This document shows positions 18,477-27,239 of a stretch of DNA of 64,000 nt, in pieces. The notes under the pieces are model-generated. The model had not been told where the DNA came from. It ran no database searches and was given only the letters and a program-made list of their open reading frames with translations. Source of the stretch: an uncultured beta proteobacterium. Lineage in GTDB: Bacteria; Pseudomonadota; Gammaproteobacteria; Burkholderiales; Burkholderiaceae_C. The stretch is taken from NCBI GenBank assembly GCA_903886275.1, contig CAISLN010000063.1, forward strand, positions 1-64,000, written 5' to 3'. Position 1 is the stretch's first letter. The number at the start of each line of letters is the position of its first letter. The position numbers and the translations under genes are program-made.

Positions 18477-20504
18477 ATGACACTTGCATCCGACAACAGC
18501 GCAGCGTCATTGAACAAACGCCTGGATTCGCTACATGCGGGGCTGGACCTGATCGACCAGGGCTTCACCCTGATCGACGAGAAGCTGCACATCATGGCCT
18601 GGAACCAGCCCTTTTTGGACCTGCTGGAATTTCCCGCGGCCATGGCTTATGTGGGAGCACCGTTTGAGAACTTCATGCGCTTTAATGCCGAGCGTGGTGA
18701 ATACGGCGAGGGCGAGGTCGATGACCTGATCCGCGAACGCATGGCCATGGCGCGCGCCTTCACACCGCATGACTTCGAGCGCACCCGCCCCAATGGCAGG
18801 GTGTTGCGCGTGTACGGCGTGCCGGTTCCCGGCCATGGCTTTGTGACGCTGTACTCGGACACCACCGAGCTGCGCCGCCAACAGGGCCTGCTGCACGACC
18901 AGACCCTGATGCTGGAGGCGCGCGTGCACGAGCGCACCCTGGCCTTGAGCGCTAGCAACCTGGAGCTGCGCCAAACCCTGAAGGACAAGGAATCCATGGC
19001 CCGTTCGCTGCTCCAGAGCGACGCCCGCATGCGCCTGATCTCCGACTCTATTCCCGCACTGATCGCCTACTTCGACATAGACCGCAACTACCACTACGTC
19101 AACCGGGGCTACCACGACTGGTTCGGCCTGGACACCCGCCAGCCCGAGTGCATCAGCGCCAAGGAGTTTCTCGGCAGCGCCACCTATGCGCAGATCAAAC
19201 CCAATATTGGCAAGGCACTGGCCGGCAATGCAGTGACCTTTGAATACGATGTGCGCGCCATCGACGGCAGCACCAAGGTCGCCCGCACCACACTCATCCC
19301 GGAGTTGCACCCCGATGGCCAGGTCATGGGCTGCTTTGAGCTCACCTTTGATATCAGCGACGAGCGCCGCTCGCACCAGTTGCTGGCCCAAGCCCAGAAG
19401 ATGGAAGCGGTGGGTCAGCTCACCAGCGGACTGGCCCACGACTTCAACAATATTCTCACCGTCATCCTGGGCAATCTGACGGCGCTGTCCGAGCAGGCCA
19501 GCGTTCTGCCCCTGTTTGACGAATACATTGCGCCCGCCATGGACGCGGCCCGACGCGGCTCCGAGCTCATCAACGGCCTGCTGGGCTTTTCCCGCAAGCA
19601 GCCAATCGAGCCGCAGGTGGTGGACGTCAACACCCAGCTCCAGCATGTGCAGCGGCTGGTGTGCAGAACCTTGCCCAGCACGCTGAGCCTGGAGCTTCAG
19701 ACCGTGGCGACGCCGCTGATGGTGCGCATGAACCCCAACCAGTTCCAGAACGCGATGCTCAACCTCATCCTCAATGCGCGCGATGCCAGCCATGCCAAGG
19801 GCCGCATTGTGGTGGACTGCAAGGCGCAGGCCTTGACCCTGGCCGAGGCAATGCCTTGGCATTTGCCGGGCGGCAACTATGTGCGGGTGCAGGTGCGCGA
19901 TTTCGGCAGTGGCATGGACGAGACCACACGCTTGCGCGCCTTCGAGCCGTTCTTCACCACCAAGCCCGTGGGTCAGGGCAGCGGCCTGGGGCTGTCCATG
20001 GTGTATGGCTTTGTGCGCCAGTCGGGCGGCGCCATCGACATCGACAGTGCCCCTTTGCAGGGCAGCTGCTTTAGCATGCTGCTGCCCGCCCTCGACACGC
20101 TTGCGCTGCAGCTGCCCACAGCCGAAAGTCTGGCCAACCGGGCACCGGCCAACCGGGGCCTGTGCCTGCTGGTGGAGGACGACGCGGGCGTGCGCCAACT
20201 GGTGCGCCGCCACCTGCTGGAACTGGGCTATTCGGTGATCGAGGCCGAAAACGGTGTGGAGGCACTGGACCTGCTGCAACGGGTGCCCGACCTGAGCGCC
20301 CTGGTGTCCGACCTGGCCATGCCAGGCGGCGTCGATGGCAGCGAAGTGGCACGCCAGGCCCTGCAGCGCGGCGACATACCGCAAATCGTTTTGATGAGTG
20401 GCTTGGCACCGGAAGCCGGCGTGCAGCTGCCCGTCCCCCTGCTGGCCAAGCCCTTTACCAAGGCCGAACTGACCGCCGCATTGCAGCCGCCGGAGCAGGG
20501 CTGA
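18477..20504 (+). CDS. Hybrid sensor histidine kinase with two PAS domains and a receiver
   Basis: A 675-residue cytosolic kinase with no clear transmembrane helix. Domain order: PAS (about 15-130, LDLIDQGFTLIDEKLHIMAWN), coiled coil (about 135-180), second PAS (about 185-300), HisKA (H-box GLAHDFNNILTVILGN, His about 320), HATPase (FGSGMD, GSGLGLSMVYGF) and a C-terminal receiver (LLVEDDAG, phospho-Asp in VSDLAMPGG, Lys in LLAKPFT). The PAS-7/PAS-4 plus HATPase pattern resembles the cytosolic half of CrbS-type acetate sensors, here not fused to the transporter. It lies downstream of actP, and its TGA overlaps the ATG of the response regulator. The ligand is unknown; acetate flux via ActP is an inference from context. 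Confidence 0.9.
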   Translation: MTLASDNSAASLNKRLDSLHAGLDLIDQGFTLIDEKLHIMAWNQPFLDLLEFPAAMAYVGAPFENFMRFNAERGEYGEGEVDDLIRERMAMARAFTPHDFERTRPNGRVLRVYGVPVPGHGFVTLYSDTTELRRQQGLLHDQTLMLEARVHERTLALSASNLELRQTLKDKESMARSLLQSDARMRLISDSIPALIAYFDIDRNYHYVNRGYHDWFGLDTRQPECISAKEFLGSATYAQIKPNIGKALAGNAVTFEYDVRAIDGSTKVARTTLIPELHPDGQVMGCFELTFDISDERRSHQLLAQAQKMEAVGQLTSGLAHDFNNILTVILGNLTALSEQASVLPLFDEYIAPAMDAARRGSELINGLLGFSRKQPIEPQVVDVNTQLQHVQRLVCRTLPSTLSLELQTVATPLMVRMNPNQFQNAMLNLILNARDASHAKGRIVVDCKAQALTLAEAMPWHLPGGNYVRVQVRDFGSGMDETTRLRAFEPFFTTKPVGQGSGLGLSMVYGFVRQSGGAIDIDSAPLQGSCFSMLLPALDTLALQLPTAESLANRAPANRGLCLLVEDDAGVRQLVRRHLLELGYSVIEAENGVEALDLLQRVPDLSALVSDLAMPGGVDGSEVARQALQRGDIPQIVLMSGLAPEAGVQLPVPLLAKPFTKAELTAALQPPEQG

Positions 20505-21238
20505 TGGCGGGCTCTTGCTGCGCACGCAGCGCGCAAAAACCGCTGATCTATGTCGTAGAAGACGATGTCGGTGTCGCGCAGATACTGCGGCGCACGCTCC
20601 ACGAGTTCGACTTCCATGTGGAGGTTTTCAGCACGGCGGCGGCCATCATCCGGCGCCTGCAAAGCGAGCGACCGGACTTGTGCATCGTCGATCTGGGGCT
20701 GCCCGATATGGATGGCATCGAGCTGATGTCGCACATCGGACGCCTGAGCAGTTGCGGCTTGTTGGTGGTGACCGGGCGCGGCCACACCATAGACCGCATC
20801 ATGGGCCTGGAACTCGGTGCAGATGACTATGTCGTCAAGCCCTTCGATCCGCGCGAATTGGTGGCCCGTGTGCGCAGCATTTTGCGACGCCGGGCTGCAA
20901 CGGGCGGGGGCGGCGCGGCCAAGCAGCATCGCCTGGCCCACTTTCTGGGCTGGACCTTGGATTGCGGTGGCAACCAGTTGCGCGCGCCAGACGGAGAAGA
21001 CCACCTGCTCGGTGCCGCCGAGGCCCAGGTCCTGCGCGCCTTTCTGGAGCGGCCCAATCAGATCCTGACGCGCGAACAGCTGTTCGGCCAGCGCGACATC
21101 TCGCCGCTGGACCGCAGCATTGATGTGCGTATTTCGCGCCTGCGGCGAAAGCTAGAGCCCGACCCGCAGCAACCCAAAATCATCAAGACCGTCTACGGAT
21201 CGGGCTATATGCTGTCGGCCACGGTCGAGTGGTCCTGA
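20504..21238 (+). CDS. OmpR-family response regulator
   Basis: The ATG at 20504 overlaps the kinase stop (TGATG), giving 244 residues; the longer frame from 20162 lies inside the kinase gene. The receiver has YVVEDDVG (acidic pocket), CIVDLGLPDMDG (phospho-Asp) and DDYVVKPFDPRELVARV (Lys). The C-terminal winged helix ends ILTREQLFGQ, SIDVRISRLRRKLEPDP and IIKTVYGSGYML, the standard OmpR/PhoB signature. It is the output partner of the hybrid kinase, with probable targets in the adjacent acetate-transport genes. Its stop lies 8 bp from the convergent P-type ATPase stop. Confidence 0.93.
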   Translation: MAGSCCARSAQKPLIYVVEDDVGVAQILRRTLHEFDFHVEVFSTAAAIIRRLQSERPDLCIVDLGLPDMDGIELMSHIGRLSSCGLLVVTGRGHTIDRIMGLELGADDYVVKPFDPRELVARVRSILRRRAATGGGGAAKQHRLAHFLGWTLDCGGNQLRAPDGEDHLLGAAEAQVLRAFLERPNQILTREQLFGQRDISPLDRSIDVRISRLRRKLEPDPQQPKIIKTVYGSGYMLSATVEWS

Positions 21239-21246
21239 GCGCCCCT

Positions 21247-23988
21247 CTACCTCCAGCGTGCACTTTGTAGGCGCAACCAGCACCCCGCGCGCCAGCCCCA
21301 TTTGCGCGCTTCTTCGAGCAGCAAGACCGAGGACGCCACGCCAAGCGCCAGGCCCCAATCGGACCAGGCCATACCGGTGGTGCCAAAGAGCGCGCAGGCC
21401 GGTGCCCAATGCACGGCCACCGCCTGCAAGGCCAGCGTGCCGATCAGCGCGGTCCACAACATGCGGTTGCCAAAAAAGTCGGCCAAAAAGGCAGAGCCCG
21501 ATTCGCTGCGCGCATTGAATACATTGAAGAACTGGAACAGCACGAAGGTGGTGAAGGCCAGCGTCAAGGCACGGTCTTGGGCGCCGGTCTGCAGCGCGTA
21601 GTGCAACACCGCCAGCGTGCCCACCATCATCGTGAGGCCATAGGCGCCAATGCGCAGCAGGCGCAGCAGCGGCAACACCGACTCGGTGCGTGGGCGTGGC
21701 GCCTCGCCCATGATGCCCGGGCGTGCGCCGTCCAGCGCCAGCGACACCGCCAAGGGCCCATCCATGATGATCGCCACCCACAGAATCTGCAGTGCCGTAA
21801 ACGGCTCTGGCAGGCCCACAAGCGGCGCACAAAATACCGTCAAGATCGCGCCCAGGGTGGTGGAGAGCTGGAAGCGCACAAACTTGAGAATGTTGTCGTA
21901 CAGCGTGCGCCCTTCGCGCACGGCGCTGACGATGGTGGCGAAGTTGTCATCGGCAAGCACCATGCTGGCAGCCTCCTTGGCCACCGCCGTCCCGCTGATG
22001 CCCATGGCCACGCCGATGTCGGCCTGCTTGAGCGCGGGGGCATCGTTGACGCCGTCGCCGGTCATCGCCACCACATGGCCCTTGGCCTGCAGTGCCCGCA
22101 CGATCTTCACCTTGTGCGCCGGCGTCACCCGCGCGAACACCGCAATGGTGTCGATGGCCGCTGCCAACTGCGCGCCATCCATGCCATCGAGATCGTTGCC
22201 TGAAACCGTGCGCCCCTGAAAACCCAACTCCGACGCAATCGCGGCTGCGGTGCCTGGGTGGTCGCCCGTGAGCATCTTGACCGCAATGCCGGCCCTCTTG
22301 CACTCGGCAATGGCTTGCCGGGCCTGTGCGCGGGGCGGGTCCATCAAACCGATCAGCCCCACAAAGGTCAGCTCGCAAACCCAGTCAGAGAGTTCGCCCT
22401 TGCCCTCCAGGGCGTTCGCTGGCAGGGTGCGCGACGCAATCAGCAGCCCGCGCAAACCGCGCTCTGCCAGCCACTGGTACTCGGCGTCTATGGCCTCTAT
22501 TCGCAGGGCGTCGAGTGGCAATCGCGAACCTGCCGAATACCACTGCGTACAGCGCCCCAGCAGCAGCTCAGGCGCACCTTTGACAAACAGCTGGACCCCA
22601 TCGTCCGCGCGGTGGAAGGTCGCCATGAATTTGTGCGCCGAGTCGAAAGGCAGTTCGGCCAAGCGCGGCAAGCCCGGTTCGACCTGTTCGCGCAAGATGC
22701 CGGCCTTGGCGGCAAGCACCAACAGGGCCGCCTCCATCGGGTCGCCAACCACCTTGCCAGCGCCGACATGGCTGTCGTTGCAGGCGACCAGGGGCCGCAT
22801 CAGGGCCGCAAAATCCGGCGGCGCGGCGCCATCCGCTGCGGTGATGCGCCCCTGCGTCCCATAGCCCTCGCCGCTCACCTGGAAGCGTGCGCCCGAATAA
22901 AAGAAACTGCGTGCCGTCATCTGGTTGAGCGTCAAGGTGCCGGTCTTGTCCGAGCAGATCACCGTCGTACAGCCCAGGGTCTCCACGCTGGCCAGGCGTT
23001 TGAGAATCGCGTGCTGGCCTGCCATTCGGTGCATGCCCAGTGCCAATGTGACCGTGACGACGACCGGCAGACCCTCGGGAATGGCAGCCACCGACAGCGC
23101 AATCGCCTCAAGCATGATGTGCACCAGACCAACGCCACGCAGGTACTGCAGCAAGGACAGCAGGCCCACCAGCGTCAACGCAATCACGCCCAGGCGCTTG
23201 CCCAGGCGATCGAGCTGGACCTGCAAGGGCGTGGCAACTTCTTCGGTGTTCGCCAGCTCCAGCGACAGACGGCCCATCTCGGTTTGCAGACCGGTTGCCG
23301 TGACCACCAGCTCGGCACGACCGCGGGTGAGCAGCGTGTTCATATAGGCCATGTTGCTGCGCTCGCCCAGCACGGCGACCGGTTCCAGCAGCGCGGTTTG
23401 CTTGCCCACAGGCTGCGACTCACCGGTCAAAGCGGACTCGTCGATCTCCAGCCCCACGGCAAGGCAAAGGCGCCCATCGGCGCCGACGCGGTCACCGGCT
23501 TCGAGCAGCAAGACATCGCCCGGGACCAGTTCGTCTGCGCCAATCAGGCGAGGGAGGCCATCGCGGCGCACCCGCGCCTGCAGGGGCAGCATCGCCTTCA
23601 AGGCATCGAGGCTGCGTTCGGCCCGGTATTCTTGGTAGAAGCCCACCAGCGCATTGATCACCACCACCGTCACAATCACCACGGCGTCCTTGGCGCTGCC
23701 GGCCAGCGCAGCCAATACCGCAGCCCCCAAAAGGGTCAGGATCAGGATGCTCTTGAACTGCCCCAGCAACACCAGCCAGGGCGAGCGCTGCGGCGCAGCT
23801 AACAAGCGATTGCGGCCATGGCGGGCAAGCCGTTCGAGCGCCTGCGAACGGCTGAGCCCACCTTCGATACCGACCTCCATGGCGGCGGCAACAGCCTCCA
23901 CGCCCAGGCTGTGTGCCTCGACCAAGGCCGCAGGAGAAGTCATGGTGCGCGCCGGTTTGCCCGCGCTCAAAGGGTTCAGGGTTTTCAT
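21247..23988 (-). CDS. P2A-type cation-transporting ATPase (calcium-pump-like, altered ion site)
   Basis: An ATG at 23988 (MKTLNPLSAG) gives 913 residues; one at 24042 would add 18 residues with Cys and Gly but has no better ribosome-binding site. All catalytic signatures are present: TGES (188-191), PEGLP in M4 (304-308), phosphorylated Asp347 in SDKTGTLT, and the TGDGVNDAPALKQADIG hinge. This is the SERCA/PMCA-like P2 class. In M5 the segment RFQLSTTLGAI has Thr and Ala at the positions of SERCA Asn768 and Glu771. In M6, WVAIIMDGPLA has Ala at Asn796 but keeps Asp800. Substrate ion is therefore uncertain. CTATCC repeats lie upstream. Confidence 0.88.
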   Translation of the reverse strand: MKTLNPLSAGKPARTMTSPAALVEAHSLGVEAVAAAMEVGIEGGLSRSQALERLARHGRNRLLAAPQRSPWLVLLGQFKSILILTLLGAAVLAALAGSAKDAVVIVTVVVINALVGFYQEYRAERSLDALKAMLPLQARVRRDGLPRLIGADELVPGDVLLLEAGDRVGADGRLCLAVGLEIDESALTGESQPVGKQTALLEPVAVLGERSNMAYMNTLLTRGRAELVVTATGLQTEMGRLSLELANTEEVATPLQVQLDRLGKRLGVIALTLVGLLSLLQYLRGVGLVHIMLEAIALSVAAIPEGLPVVVTVTLALGMHRMAGQHAILKRLASVETLGCTTVICSDKTGTLTLNQMTARSFFYSGARFQVSGEGYGTQGRITAADGAAPPDFAALMRPLVACNDSHVGAGKVVGDPMEAALLVLAAKAGILREQVEPGLPRLAELPFDSAHKFMATFHRADDGVQLFVKGAPELLLGRCTQWYSAGSRLPLDALRIEAIDAEYQWLAERGLRGLLIASRTLPANALEGKGELSDWVCELTFVGLIGLMDPPRAQARQAIAECKRAGIAVKMLTGDHPGTAAAIASELGFQGRTVSGNDLDGMDGAQLAAAIDTIAVFARVTPAHKVKIVRALQAKGHVVAMTGDGVNDAPALKQADIGVAMGISGTAVAKEAASMVLADDNFATIVSAVREGRTLYDNILKFVRFQLSTTLGAILTVFCAPLVGLPEPFTALQILWVAIIMDGPLAVSLALDGARPGIMGEAPRPRTESVLPLLRLLRIGAYGLTMMVGTLAVLHYALQTGAQDRALTLAFTTFVLFQFFNVFNARSESGSAFLADFFGNRMLWTALIGTLALQAVAVHWAPACALFGTTGMAWSDWGLALGVASSVLLLEEARKWGWRAGCWLRLQSARWR

Positions 23989-24028
23989 GGTTTCACCCAA
24001 TTCTGCGCAGCCCCCGCCTGCGGCGCAA

Positions 24029-24100
24029 CTATCCTGCGACATCTGTTGTGTGAGCTATCCGAACTATCCAATCGCGATGTGGGCTATCCGATCTATCCAA
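24029..24100. promoter_or_regulatory. Array of five CTATCC motifs upstream of the P-type ATPase
   Basis: CTATCC starts at 24029, 24055, 24064, 24084 and 24093, all in the same orientation. The last four form two copies of CTATCCGAxCTATCCAA, each pair spaced 9 bp, the pairs 29 bp apart. The array lies 41-112 bp upstream of the ATPase start (23988, minus strand). Direct repeats at near-helical spacing resemble response-regulator operators. The regulator is unknown. Confidence 0.6.
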
Positions 24101-24165
24101 CTCTGCGCAAGTCACCTCTTGGCGCAGCCGGCTTTTTGCCTGGCGATTGGCGATGCTTGCGGTCG

Positions 24166-25089
24166 CTACCGCTTCGCGGTGGGCAGCAGGGTGGTGCGGT
24201 GCTCTGCTTGGAATAAAAACGCGCTGTATTGCTGGGCTACCGTTGAAGGTGCATCGAGCATGGGCAAGTGGCCCACATTGGGCATCAAGTGCCTGCGGCT
24301 ATTGGGATATTTTTTCGCCAATGCACGGGCACCTGCCACATCAAACACCTGGTCGCGTTCGCCCCACAGGATCAGCGTACGCACGGGGCTGGGGTGCATG
24401 GTCTTTAGCACATTGCCGTAGAGGCTTACGATATTCCACACCTGTTGATAGTGGGGGTTGTTGTCAATGTACGGACGCACTGCCGCGCTCTTGCTGGCGT
24501 CTGGCAACTGCGGGGGCTGGTTCAGCAGCAGCGCCAACTCCAGCTCGAACTCTGATTCGTGCACCGGAATGAAGGGGTTGATGCCTTGCAATATCGCCTG
24601 TTTGACGGGGGCAGCCCAGTCACCCATACCCAGGGTTCCACCGACAAAGGCCAGGGACAGGACTTTTTTGGGATATTGATGGGCATACATTGCGGCGATC
24701 GCGCCGCCCATGGAACTGCCCGCAATATGCAAGTGCGCAACGCCGCGCGCCTGCATGAATTTTTCAAGCAGCGCCACCTGCTCTTCCAAAGCGTATGCCG
24801 CCAGTCCGTAGCCCTGGCTCTGTCCATAGCCTGGCAGATCCGGGGCGCTGGCATGGTAGCCCGCCTGCGCCAGCGCACAAAGCACCTCGTCCCATTGTTC
24901 CTTTTGGGCAAACAGGCCGTGCAGCAACAGCACCTCGGAGCCCGAGCCAGCCGATCGATAGGGGATGCTGCCCTGCTCCACCGCCTGCGTGGACGACTCA
25001 ATGGCGCATGGCGCTGCCTGCGCCGCATAGGATGCGCCAAGCAGCGTCAGCATCAAGGCCCACAGCTTCCGAGAAGTCAATAAGGTCAT
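24166..25089 (-). CDS. Exported alpha/beta-hydrolase
   Basis: The ATG at 25089 (MTLLTSRKLWALMLTL) follows AAGGAAAC and begins a signal peptide ending AAQAAPC; the longer frame to 25233 overlaps the next gene. The 307-residue product has the alpha/beta-hydrolase triad: nucleophile elbow GSSMGG, acid in LWGERDQVFD and His in NVGHLPM, plus the oxyanion strand VLLLHGLFAQKEQWD. The substrate is unknown; esterase/lipase-like or C-C hydrolase-like folds are all possible. It is the last gene, 10 bp after the propeller lipoprotein, in an operon of exported proteins. Confidence 0.88.
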   Translation of the reverse strand: MTLLTSRKLWALMLTLLGASYAAQAAPCAIESSTQAVEQGSIPYRSAGSGSEVLLLHGLFAQKEQWDEVLCALAQAGYHASAPDLPGYGQSQGYGLAAYALEEQVALLEKFMQARGVAHLHIAGSSMGGAIAAMYAHQYPKKVLSLAFVGGTLGMGDWAAPVKQAILQGINPFIPVHESEFELELALLLNQPPQLPDASKSAAVRPYIDNNPHYQQVWNIVSLYGNVLKTMHPSPVRTLILWGERDQVFDVAGARALAKKYPNSRRHLMPNVGHLPMLDAPSTVAQQYSAFLFQAEHRTTLLPTAKR

Positions 25090-25099
25090 GGTGTTTCCT

Positions 25100-27175
25100 T
25101 TAACGGGGTTTGCGCAGGAGGTAAGACGGTGCGCTTGACGAGAGCCAACCCGTGGCAGCATGCAAAGCCGCTCCACGCGATGTCTGCACAGTCGGCGCGT
25201 TGGAAGCAGCCGATCCAGGCAACAGCCTGACACCTTTGAGGATCATGCCGCTGTCGCCCGCCAAAAACAGGCCGGAGTCGCCATAGCCGCTGATGGCCAG
25301 CACCCGGTTGACACTGACGGGCGTGGTCGAGGTGATCTTGTTGCCATCAAAGGTGTAGAGCAACTGCACATCCGAGAATAGACCGTTGGTACCTATCAGA
25401 TACACATAGCCCGATGGCTGGTACCAGATGCCCGAGATGTACTGCGTGGGTGGCAACTCGAAGCGGGTGAAGCCGGTGCCGTTGTACTTGAGCAGCACGT
25501 CATCACCGCCAATATAGAAGTCATTGGAGGCCACGCCATAGAGTGCCCGCAGCGGTTTCAGGGTGCCTGCTGTGGTGTCGCGTTGCCAGCGTGTGCCATC
25601 AAAATAAAGGAGGATTCCTTCCCTGCTGCTGTTGTTGTTGGCGATGGCCCATAGCTTGTCGGGCGCAAAGCCCAGCAGGGTCGTTGCGTTTGTGCTTGCG
25701 CCATTCCAAGCGAAGTCCATGGTGTCGGTGCTCATCTGGCCGTCCTTGATGTGCAACATCAGCATGCGCACTTGCTGGCGGATGGGTATGCCGTTCTGAT
25801 CGACTGCCGCGCGGGTTTCTTCAATGGCAATATGGAACTCGGTATCGCTGACCACCCAGAAGGCCTTGGGGCTGGACATGTCGTCCACCGCTTGTTTCGC
25901 CAGTGTGGACCAGGAAGAGCCGTCGTATTTCAAGACCGCAACCGATGTCGCCGTCATTTTTTCGCCATCGTATTGATAGGCCAACGCATAGATGGCCTTT
26001 TCAGAGACGAACTTGAATTTCGACAGCATGTAATCGGGGTCACCTGCAATGTCGGTGAACTGCCCCTCCTCAAAGTAGCCCAGCCCCGAGCCGGCGATGT
26101 AGAGCTTGTCGTTGCTGACGGCCCAGGCGCTGGTAATGGTGGGCCGCGGTTGATCGCTGAGCAGCGTCCATTCACCCGCGCTGTCACGCACATAAATCAG
26201 GCCGAGTTCGCCCACCACCCAGACACTGTTGCCGTCTGCGCTGCCCGAGACCCCATAGACCCAGGCCGCTGCATTGACGTTGTTCTCTGCGGTCCAAGTG
26301 CTGCCGTCATAGCGGTAGATTCTGAGACTGGCGCCCACCATGTAGACGTTATTGGCGGCTGTGCCCCACATCTGCGCCGCGCCTTGGTACTCTGGAAGAG
26401 AGTCGTCAATGGCCGTCCAGACAGCGCCATCGAAGTGCCAGGCGCTTTGGGCGGCGGGTTCGTTTTCTTTTATGGCACGGTTGACGCCCACCGCGTACAC
26501 GTCGCTTGCAGACGATGCCCAGATGGCCTTGATTTCAACCCGCGCTTCCAGGTCGGTGCAAACCCTGGACCACGAGGTGCCGTCAAAGTGGAACAGCTCG
26601 CCGTAGGTTCCCGCGTAGATGTTGGTGGCCGAGACGGCAAACACGGCGGTCAGGTTGTCCTCCAGCCCGAGCGACATGCGGCTCCAACTGCTGCCATCGA
26701 AATGGTAGATCTTGCCCCGCTCGCCTGAGATGTATATGTCAGAGGCGCTCTTGGCGTGCATGGCAAAGAGCCTGTCCCCCTCGGCGGCACCTATGTCCAC
26801 CTTGCGCCAAGCGCTGCCATTCCAATTGAATAGCCCCCCATTGCCACCGGCGTAGATGTTGTTTTCGGCACTGCCCCAGATGAAGTCGAGTTGCGAGTTG
26901 GCGCTCCATTGGGTAGCAGCAATGTCCATGTTTTTCCACACCAAGCCATCCCAGTGCAGCACTTGGGACGCCACCCCCACGGCATACACCGAAGTGGGGC
27001 TACTGACCCACACGGCGTTCAGGGTCTCGCCCTGGGGCAAGGGGTTCTGCCAGGACCAGTTGTAGCGCGGTATGGGGTTGGGGTTGGGTGGTGCTGCACC
27101 GCCGCCCCCGCATGCGATCAGCACAGAAGTCAGCAGCATCAGCACCGCATGGAAAAAGCCAGTGAGATTTTTCAT
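25100..27175 (-). CDS. Large beta-propeller-like lipoprotein
   Basis: The ATG at 27175 (MKNLTGFFHAVL) is preferred: GAGGA lies nine bases upstream. The lipobox LIAC directs lipid anchoring, followed by GGGG and a Pro/Asn linker. The remaining 660 residues carry at least ten repeats of about 45-50 residues built on WDGxxW/HFDGSSWSRM followed by SASDVYAVG or ANNIYAGG. These alternate 'object-appearance' blades are typical of seven- or more-bladed propellers of the YCF48/Kelch-like sort. It sits in the outer-membrane or periplasmic exported-protein operon between the DUF6765-like and hydrolase genes. No enzyme motif is seen; surface binding is a plausible role. Confidence 0.75.
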   Translation of the reverse strand: MKNLTGFFHAVLMLLTSVLIACGGGGAAPPNPNPIPRYNWSWQNPLPQGETLNAVWVSSPTSVYAVGVASQVLHWDGLVWKNMDIAATQWSANSQLDFIWGSAENNIYAGGNGGLFNWNGSAWRKVDIGAAEGDRLFAMHAKSASDIYISGERGKIYHFDGSSWSRMSLGLEDNLTAVFAVSATNIYAGTYGELFHFDGTSWSRVCTDLEARVEIKAIWASSASDVYAVGVNRAIKENEPAAQSAWHFDGAVWTAIDDSLPEYQGAAQMWGTAANNVYMVGASLRIYRYDGSTWTAENNVNAAAWVYGVSGSADGNSVWVVGELGLIYVRDSAGEWTLLSDQPRPTITSAWAVSNDKLYIAGSGLGYFEEGQFTDIAGDPDYMLSKFKFVSEKAIYALAYQYDGEKMTATSVAVLKYDGSSWSTLAKQAVDDMSSPKAFWVVSDTEFHIAIEETRAAVDQNGIPIRQQVRMLMLHIKDGQMSTDTMDFAWNGASTNATTLLGFAPDKLWAIANNNSSREGILLYFDGTRWQRDTTAGTLKPLRALYGVASNDFYIGGDDVLLKYNGTGFTRFELPPTQYISGIWYQPSGYVYLIGTNGLFSDVQLLYTFDGNKITSTTPVSVNRVLAISGYGDSGLFLAGDSGMILKGVRLLPGSAASNAPTVQTSRGAALHAATGWLSSSAPSYLLRKPR

Positions 27176-27239
27176 GATTGCCATCCTCACACCCTATTGA
27201 ATAGCCAGCCAACAAATAATTTTTCGATGCTGCGGAGCA

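Noticed and set aside
18531-20525. 664-residue minus-strand frame
   Set aside because: Antisense to the hybrid histidine kinase.
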